A stretch of DNA of 10,765 bases from JAWXTS01 sp044433305 (GTDB lineage: Bacteria > Bacteroidota > Bacteroidia > Bacteroidales > Rikenellaceae), in the NCBI GenBank assembly GCA_044433305.1, contig JAWXTS010000059.1:1-10765 (forward strand). Reading direction: 5' to 3'. The notes under the pieces are model-generated. The model searched no databases and had not been told where the DNA came from. It saw only the letters and a list, made by a program, of their open reading frames with translations. How positions within the stretch are numbered: the first letter of the stretch is position 1; each line of letters starts with the position of its first letter. The translations under genes were made by a program, and so were the position numbers. Positions 6,975 through 10,765 of the stretch are shown here, piece after piece.

Positions 6975-8474
6975 CTACAAGAAGTAATCATATTCATCCT
7001 CGTCATCTGTAATTAGGTACATTCCGTTATCTGTAAATTTGATTCGTACAGGTTGAAAATCCAGCTTATCGATAGCATCTTTCACACAGCTTGGGATATT
7101 AAGGTAATATACTCCACGCTCGTGGCACGACACAAAACCATAATAAGTAAGGTAAGCAGAATAGACTTGACCATAGAGCCTGCAACCCTCAGTGACAGCA
7201 CTCTGGGCCGAATCATTAGAGGCATAGATATAGGAGTCTGTTATTATAATCCAGTCGCCACCATCGTTAAAAGTTGCTGAGCGAATATTTTGCCTTTCAG
7301 AATTACAGCTAGACAGACGATTCAAAAACGCCTGAGGCACACCCGAGGCATAATAACCATTTGCGTCGTATATAATCACAAAGTTATTGTTCTCAGAGAT
7401 ATTCACATCTACAATGCTTGACTTGTCGTCATTTAGAGATTCTAACTTAGTCTTAAGGTATGACGGTGTGCCAGAGGTATAAGCATATCCATAAGAGTCA
7501 TATATGGCAACTCCAGCCCCCGACTCTGTTATGGCACCATTCTGAGCTTCTTTCCATTCTTTTAACTTCTCGCGAACAAATGTCATATACGAGGAAGTTG
7601 GTTTCGACACATATCTCGTTGTTCCGCTATGGCTCCACCTACTGGCACTAAAGACCTGATCAAAGGTACTAGTGGTTGCAGTGTTGTTGTTATCTTCTTC
7701 TTCCTTTTCTTCTTCCTCTTCATACTCTTTAAGTACTTTAAGTACTTCAATAGCCGTCTCATTGCCATTATCTGCAGCTTTTCTGAGCCATACTAGACCC
7801 TGAGAAGAGTTCTTGCTGACACCAATACCTTCCAGATAACAATAGCTAAGCATATATTGTCCCACTGGCGAGTCTTGCTCTGCAGCTTTCTTAAACACAT
7901 TAAAAGCCTCCGTAGGGTTATAGTGTCCTTTGTCTTTGTTTATATATATAAAGCCTAAAAGATACTGTGCATGACTATAGCCTTGCTCTGCCGATTTCAG
8001 ATACCAACTAATGGCCATATCATAGTCTTCTTCTACACCAATACCATCCTCATAATAGAAACCCAAAACATGTTGAGAATAGGCATCTCCCAGAACGGCT
8101 GATTTGCGCCACCACTTAGCAGCCTCAGTATAATTCTCTAGCCCATGGTAGTATTCCGCAGTTATAGGGTACATCTTCACCAGTTGGTCCTTATACTGGG
8201 TCTTACGCGCTTCATCGGTACCTATCAGCGTATAAGCTTTATCAAAGGCCTCTATTGCGGCCTTCATATCGTCTGATCTATACTTAGACATGCCACTATT
8301 GTAGGTTGTGATAACCTCGTCAGACAGACTTTCGCCTCCAGAAAGAGCCTCATACAATGCCTGACCTATGGCGTCATAATAAGACAAAGAGCTATCATCA
8401 TCGTCTGAACTAGCAAATACATTCTGTGCTAATAACGCTGCACACATGCCTATAATTAATAATCTGAATTTCAT
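6975..8474 (-). CDS. secreted Sel1-repeat protein with unusual C-terminal repeats
   Basis: A 499-residue protein with a signal peptide (MKFRLLIIGMCAALLAQNVFA). A helical TPR-like part around 50-100 leads into about four Sel1-type repeats at about 103-250, recognised by AAKWWRKSAVLGDAYSQHVLGFYYEDGIG, AISWYLKSAEQGYSHAQYLLG, AFNVFKKAAEQDSPVGQYML and GLVWLRKAADNG. An acidic Glu/Asn linker follows at about 250-265. The last 220 residues contain three or four weak repeats of about 45 residues, each with a strand such as VAIYDSYGYAYTSG, FVIIYDANGYYASG or WIIITDSYIYASN, followed by a short helix. Sel1 repeats are solenoids that bind other proteins; the C-terminal part I do not recognise. Expected location is periplasm or surface. 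It has its own promoter-like box and terminator, so it is probably monocistronic; nothing links it clearly to either neighbour. Confidence 0.8.
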   Translation of the reverse strand: MKFRLLIIGMCAALLAQNVFASSDDDDSSLSYYDAIGQALYEALSGGESLSDEVITTYNSGMSKYRSDDMKAAIEAFDKAYTLIGTDEARKTQYKDQLVKMYPITAEYYHGLENYTEAAKWWRKSAVLGDAYSQHVLGFYYEDGIGVEEDYDMAISWYLKSAEQGYSHAQYLLGFIYINKDKGHYNPTEAFNVFKKAAEQDSPVGQYMLSYCYLEGIGVSKNSSQGLVWLRKAADNGNETAIEVLKVLKEYEEEEEKEEEDNNNTATTSTFDQVFSASRWSHSGTTRYVSKPTSSYMTFVREKLKEWKEAQNGAITESGAGVAIYDSYGYAYTSGTPSYLKTKLESLNDDKSSIVDVNISENNNFVIIYDANGYYASGVPQAFLNRLSSCNSERQNIRSATFNDGGDWIIITDSYIYASNDSAQSAVTEGCRLYGQVYSAYLTYYGFVSCHERGVYYLNIPSCVKDAIDKLDFQPVRIKFTDNGMYLITDDEDEYDYFL

Positions 8475-8525
8475 AATACGTTTTTTGGTTGCGATTAATA
8501 TTTATTCTATATCTATTATAAAAAA

Positions 8526-8557
8526 CAAAGTTATGAAAAAATAAAATAAATAGCTAA
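8526..8557 (-). promoter_or_regulatory. Bacteroides-type promoter of the Sel1-repeat gene
   Basis: On the minus strand TAACTTTG (8526-8533) matches TAnnTTTG exactly. Twenty bases upstream is TTAG (8554-8557), three of four matches to the -33 TTTG. It predicts a leader of about 45 bases before the ATG at 8474. Confidence 0.55.
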
Positions 8558-8632
8558 CCATCAGCACAATATAAAAAGATTTTTTTCGTTTGCGGCTCGC
8601 CAAACAAAAGCTAAAAAACAGCAGATTCAAGT

Positions 8633-8671
8633 CCCTACATAAATGTAATATTTAGCTACATTTATGTAGGG
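8633..8671. repeat. perfect 15-bp inverted repeat; two TACATWWATGTA dyads
   Basis: CCCTACATAAATGTA (8633-8647) and TACATTTATGTAGGG (8657-8671) are exact reverse complements around a 9-base loop. Each arm also contains a near-palindrome, TACATAAATGTA (8636-8647) and TACATTTATGTA (8657-8668), so two dyads sit 21 bp apart on one DNA face. No U-run follows on either strand, which argues against a terminator. The site is about 160-180 bases upstream of the predicted modB start point, where enhancer sites of sigma-54 promoters usually lie. The regulator is unknown. Confidence 0.75.
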
Positions 8672-8794
8672 CTAAAGTGTGGTGAACAAAATAAAAACAC
8701 CTCAGTGACAAAAAAACACAAGCCACATAATAGGCAGTTAATCAACAGTTTACACACAAAAATACAACCACACAGAACTAGTCAAAAACCCATT

Positions 8795-8810
8795 TGGCAC
8801 ACTTATTGGT
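8795..8810 (+). promoter_or_regulatory. sigma-54-like promoter of modB
   Basis: TGGCAC-N5-TTGGT compares with the sigma-54 consensus TGGCAC-N5-TTGCW. The -24 part is perfect; the -12 GC is GG here, a real deviation at a conserved base. A start point near 8821 would give a leader of about 20 bases. No TAnnTTTG box lies in the 170 bases upstream of modB, so this is the best promoter candidate. Confidence 0.5.
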
Positions 8811-8835
8811 CTTAGCACCATAACAAACTAAGACC
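8808..8835 (+). promoter_or_regulatory. GGTCTTAG / CTAAGACC dyad at the modB start
   Basis: GGTCTTAG (8808-8815) and CTAAGACC (8828-8835) are perfect reverse complements around 12 bases. The dyad overlaps the -12 region and ends 6 bases before the modB ATG. It could be a repressor operator (for example for molybdate or nitrogen status) or, if transcription starts upstream, a leader hairpin that hides the ribosome site. Confidence 0.55.
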
Positions 8836-8841
8836 CATGCC

Positions 8842-9528
8842 ATGGAAGCAGAATTTTTGGAGACCCTACTACTAACGGGCAAACTAGCTCTATCCACCAC
8901 ATCTATATTATTTGTGGTTGCACTACCTATTGCCTATGCACTTGCATTTAACCGATTCTTTGGCCGCTCAATAATCGAGGCACTAATATCTATGCCCATG
9001 GTGCTACCACCCACGGTACTAGGCTTCTATCTTCTTATGGCATACAGCCCCTCGTCAGCCTTCGGAGGCATGTGGATACGCATCTTTGGCTCGGGACTAG
9101 CATTCACATTCAACGGCATACTGCTGGCCAGCGTACTCTTTGGCCTACCCTTTATGGTGCAGCCCCTGCAAAATGGATTTATGGCCATACCCCAAAGCCT
9201 TAGCATGGCTGCCCAGACCCTCGGCAAATCAAAAATCAACATCTTCTTCAGGATACTATTACCTAATATGGTGCCTTCGATAGTGTCGGCCATAGCGTTG
9301 ACCTTCGCTCGCACCATAGGCGAGTTTGGAGTGATAATAATGGTCGGTGGTAATATGCCCTCACAAACGCGTGTTGCTTCGATTGCCATATACGATGAGG
9401 TGCAGGCCCTACAATATGACACGGCAAACCAATACTCTTTGATACTATTCTCGGTATCACTAGTTATGCTAACCATAATCCAAACATTCAACAGAAAAAA
9501 TAGGAGACACGACTATGCTCAAAATTGA
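8842..9528 (+). CDS. modB: molybdate ABC transporter permease ModB
   Basis: A 228-residue inner-membrane permease that moves molybdate into the cell as a dimer with ModC. About five membrane segments are visible (roughly 8-36, 43-68, 86-108, 145-170, 195-215). MPMVLPPTVLG at 51-61 is the signature of the ModB/CysT group. The cytoplasmic EAA loop that docks on the ATPase is at about 123-141 (AAQTLGKSKINIFFRILLP), and TIGEFG at 158-163 is the usual following motif. Length is normal for the family. The ATG at 8842 is the first in frame and fits the N-terminus; the ATG at 8837 is out of frame. The end overlaps modC by 14 bases. With nifH just downstream, it most likely feeds molybdenum to the nitrogenase cofactor. 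Tungstate is an alternative substrate that sequence alone does not rule out. Confidence 0.93.
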   Translation: MEAEFLETLLLTGKLALSTTSILFVVALPIAYALAFNRFFGRSIIEALISMPMVLPPTVLGFYLLMAYSPSSAFGGMWIRIFGSGLAFTFNGILLASVLFGLPFMVQPLQNGFMAIPQSLSMAAQTLGKSKINIFFRILLPNMVPSIVSAIALTFARTIGEFGVIIMVGGNMPSQTRVASIAIYDEVQALQYDTANQYSLILFSVSLVMLTIIQTFNRKNRRHDYAQN

Positions 9529-10324
9529 TATAAAACACCCCATGCTAACCTCTCACGGGCCATCAACCCTAGAGGTAGACATCGCTATTCCAGATGGAGA
9601 ACTCGTATGCCTTAGTGGCGACTCGGGCATAGGAAAGACCACTCTTCTAAGGATTATCTCGGGTCTGATTAAACCACATACAGGCAGCGTAGAATTTAAC
9701 GATACAGTATGGTGCGACACAGAGAACAAAATCTTTGAGTCGGCACAGAAGCGTCGTACGGGACTGATGTTTCAGGATTATGCTCTATTTCCTAATATGA
9801 CCATATTGGAGCAGATACTCTACGCTCAACTTGAACGCGACACAGAACGCGCCCATGCCCTGCTTGAGTCGTTCAATCTAACTCGCTTGGCCTACCGCAA
9901 GCCCTTCCAGTTATCGGGAGGTCAACGCCAAAGAGTAGCCCTTGCGCGTGCTCTGGCCTCAAATCCATCATTGCTGCTACTGGACGAGCCACTATCTGCC
10001 CTAGACCGTCAGATTAAACTATCTCTTATGGAACAAATACGTGAAGCCCACCGCACCTTAGGCAGTATTACCCTTATGGTTTGCCACGATGCCGAGGACA
10101 TTGAACAGATGGCTACATCGGTTCTACATTTTTGTCACAAAGGCCTACAAGAAAGTAGGATTGAAAGTTCTTTAGAGAACAGTTACAACAACCAATATTT
10201 GAAAATAAAAAATATTTTCAGAAAAAATGAAGTTTATAAACAACTGATTTCGTGTGAATTATCAAACAGATTAAAAGAAATAGCACAGCCCGAAAATGAT
10301 TTTGGCACGCTATATGTCTTATAG
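9515..10324 (+). CDS. modC: molybdate ABC transporter ATPase ModC, without Mop/TOBE domain
   Basis: A 269-residue ABC ATPase that powers ModB. Motifs in order: Walker A GDSGIGKTT (35-43), Q-loop Gln87 in MFQDYALFPN, signature LSGGQ (133-137), Walker B LLLLDE (153-158) with catalytic Glu158, D-loop SALD (161-164) and H-loop His191. All catalytic residues are present. Well-known ModC proteins run to about 350 residues and end in a Mop/TOBE domain that binds molybdate and regulates transport; here only about 70 residues follow the core, they look nothing like TOBE, and their DNA turns strikingly AT-rich from about 10140. AGGAGA (9502-9507) lies 7 bases before the ATG, supporting the start. The 14-base overlap with modB implies translational coupling. 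A relation to other short ModC-like ATPases is possible. The ATPase call is certain; molybdate specificity rests on ModB and nifH. Confidence 0.88.
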   Translation: MLKIDIKHPMLTSHGPSTLEVDIAIPDGELVCLSGDSGIGKTTLLRIISGLIKPHTGSVEFNDTVWCDTENKIFESAQKRRTGLMFQDYALFPNMTILEQILYAQLERDTERAHALLESFNLTRLAYRKPFQLSGGQRQRVALARALASNPSLLLLDEPLSALDRQIKLSLMEQIREAHRTLGSITLMVCHDAEDIEQMATSVLHFCHKGLQESRIESSLENSYNNQYLKIKNIFRKNEVYKQLISCELSNRLKEIAQPENDFGTLYVL

Positions 10325-10337
10325 AAAATCGAAGACA
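10301..10337 (+). promoter_or_regulatory. candidate nifH promoter/operator resembling the modB one
   Basis: TTTGGCAC (10301-10308) is identical to 8793-8800 before modB. GTCTTA follows at 10316-10321 (gap 7; 8 before modB), then TGTCTT (10315-10320) finds its inverted arm AAGACA at 10332-10337. As a sigma-54 site the -12 GC reads GT, so it is weaker than the modB copy. It overlaps the last codons of modC and lies about 40-70 bases before nifH. Confidence 0.4.
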
Positions 10338-10375
10338 ATAAAGAACACAAATTAACCCTTTTAAATATTATAATG

Positions 10376-10765
10376 ATGAGAAAGATTGCAATTTATGGTA
10401 AAGGTGGTATTGGTAAAAGTACTACAACCCAAAACACAGTAGCAGGACTTGCCGAGATGGGCAAAAAAGTAATGGTCGTAGGTTGCGACCCTAAAGCAGA
10501 TTCAACACGCCTATTGTTGCACGGTCTAGCACAGAAAACAGTGCTTGATACTCTTCGCGACGAGGGTGAGGACATTGATCTAGAAGATGTAATGAAAGAA
10601 GGCTTTAAGAATACTAGCTGCGTAGAGTCTGGTGGTCCAGAGCCAGGCGTTGGTTGCGCTGGTCGTGGTATCATCACATCTATCAACTTGCTTGAGCAGT
10701 TGGGTGCTTATGACGATGACAAACAACTAGACTATGTATTCTATGACGTACTTGGTGACGTTGTA
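10376..10765 (+). CDS. nifH: nitrogenase iron protein NifH, N-terminal 130 residues
   Basis: This is dinitrogenase reductase, the homodimeric 4Fe-4S ATPase that passes electrons to the MoFe protein. The window ends in frame inside the gene. Visible are the P-loop GKGGIGKS (8-15), switch I CDPKADST (37-44), GPEPGVGCAGRG with cluster ligand Cys94 (Cys97 in Azotobacter numbering) and Arg97, the ADP-ribosylation position where that control exists, and switch II DVLGD (124-128). LLLHGLAQKTVLDTLRDEGED is typical of group III NifH from strict anaerobes rather than the group I sequence. A tandem ATG at 10373 is also possible; 10376 gives the standard MRKIAIYGKGG start. It lies 51 bases after modC, so read-through from modBC, its own promoter, or both could express it. 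The catalytic and maturation genes should follow to the right. Confidence 0.97.
   Translation, partial: MRKIAIYGKGGIGKSTTTQNTVAGLAEMGKKVMVVGCDPKADSTRLLLHGLAQKTVLDTLRDEGEDIDLEDVMKEGFKNTSCVESGGPEPGVGCAGRGIITSINLLEQLGAYDDDKQLDYVFYDVLGDVV

Larger units (their letters stand above)
8475..8841. other. intergenic region between the Sel1 gene and modB, no gene seen
   Basis: The 367 bases hold, left to right: an A/T-rich leader and a promoter-like box for the minus-strand gene, a small GTTTG/CAAAC hairpin (near 8589-8606) next to A and T runs, the perfect 15-bp inverted repeat, about 120 A/C-rich bases, and the modB promoter and dyad. I see no convincing coding frame or modA fragment. Confidence 0.75.

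Noticed and set aside
8589..8606. GTTTG/CAAAC hairpin near A and T runs as a terminator
   Set aside because: Stem of about 5 bp with mismatches inside, and it lies upstream of both flanking genes, where no transcript needs to end.
8644..8660. Classical NifA enhancer TGT-N10-ACA inside the palindrome
   Set aside because: The spacing is N11, and the larger symmetry is better explained by two TACATWWATGTA dyads.
9027..9491. Open frame of 154 codons opposite modB
   Set aside because: Fully inside a well-conserved permease gene, Cys/Met-rich without domain resemblance; a shadow.
10393..10686. Open frame of 97 codons opposite nifH
   Set aside because: Pro/Ser-rich reverse reading of a highly conserved gene.
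1..10765. CRISPR arrays, tRNA or rRNA genes, insertion sequences, integrase sites
   Set aside because: No regularly spaced repeats, cloverleaf-like segments, rRNA stretches, transposase frames or terminal repeats were found on reading both strands.

Overview
The window looks like a chromosomal segment of an anaerobic, nitrogen-fixing member of the Bacteroidales (Bacteroidota). Three observations support this. There is a type V (FimA/Mfa-like) fimbrial operon of lipoproteins with the DUF3575 and DUF5119 partners typical of the order. The promoter-like boxes match the Bacteroides -7 consensus TAnnTTTG. The nifH start encodes a group III (anaerobe-type) nitrogenase iron protein. The genus cannot be read from the sequence.

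Left half (1-5220, minus strand): one operon-like run. In transcription order it holds an OmpA-like/DUF3575 protein, a DUF5119 lipoprotein, a probable major fimbrillin, a larger fimbrillin-family lipoprotein with an extra C-terminal domain, and the start of another fimbrial lipoprotein that leaves the window. Spacing is 2, 45, 58 + hairpin, and 4 bases. The bases between the second and third fimbrillin-family genes contain a strong hairpin that could set subunit stoichiometry.

Middle (5221-6974): a 427-base intergenic region rich in regulatory-looking structure. It has promoter-like boxes on both strands, a run of eight G inside a candidate promoter spacer, three copies of CAACAAYTT, a perfect 10-bp inverted repeat and a second imperfect one. 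It separates the fimbrial operon from a divergent membrane-anchored AraC-type regulator. That regulator is broken by a single +1 frameshift near 5950; undoing it would give about 376 residues. The regulator is the natural candidate to control the fimbriae. A short convergent region with a good intrinsic terminator follows.

Right half (6975-10765): a minus-strand secreted protein with Sel1 repeats and an unusual C-terminal repeat domain, then a 367-base intergenic region, then plus-strand modB, modC and nifH (cut by the window end). modBC would import molybdate for the nitrogenase cofactor; modA is not next to them, and ModC lacks the usual C-terminal Mop/TOBE domain. The most interesting regulatory signal is here. 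Both modB and nifH are preceded by TTTGGCAC, followed 7-8 bases later by GTCTTA and then an inverted AAGAC arm. The modB copy also resembles a sigma-54 promoter, and about 160-180 bases upstream lies a perfect 15-bp inverted repeat made of two TACATWWATGTA dyads spaced 21 bp centre to centre. Together these suggest a shared, enhancer-type control of molybdate uptake and nitrogen fixation that does not match the classical NifA site.
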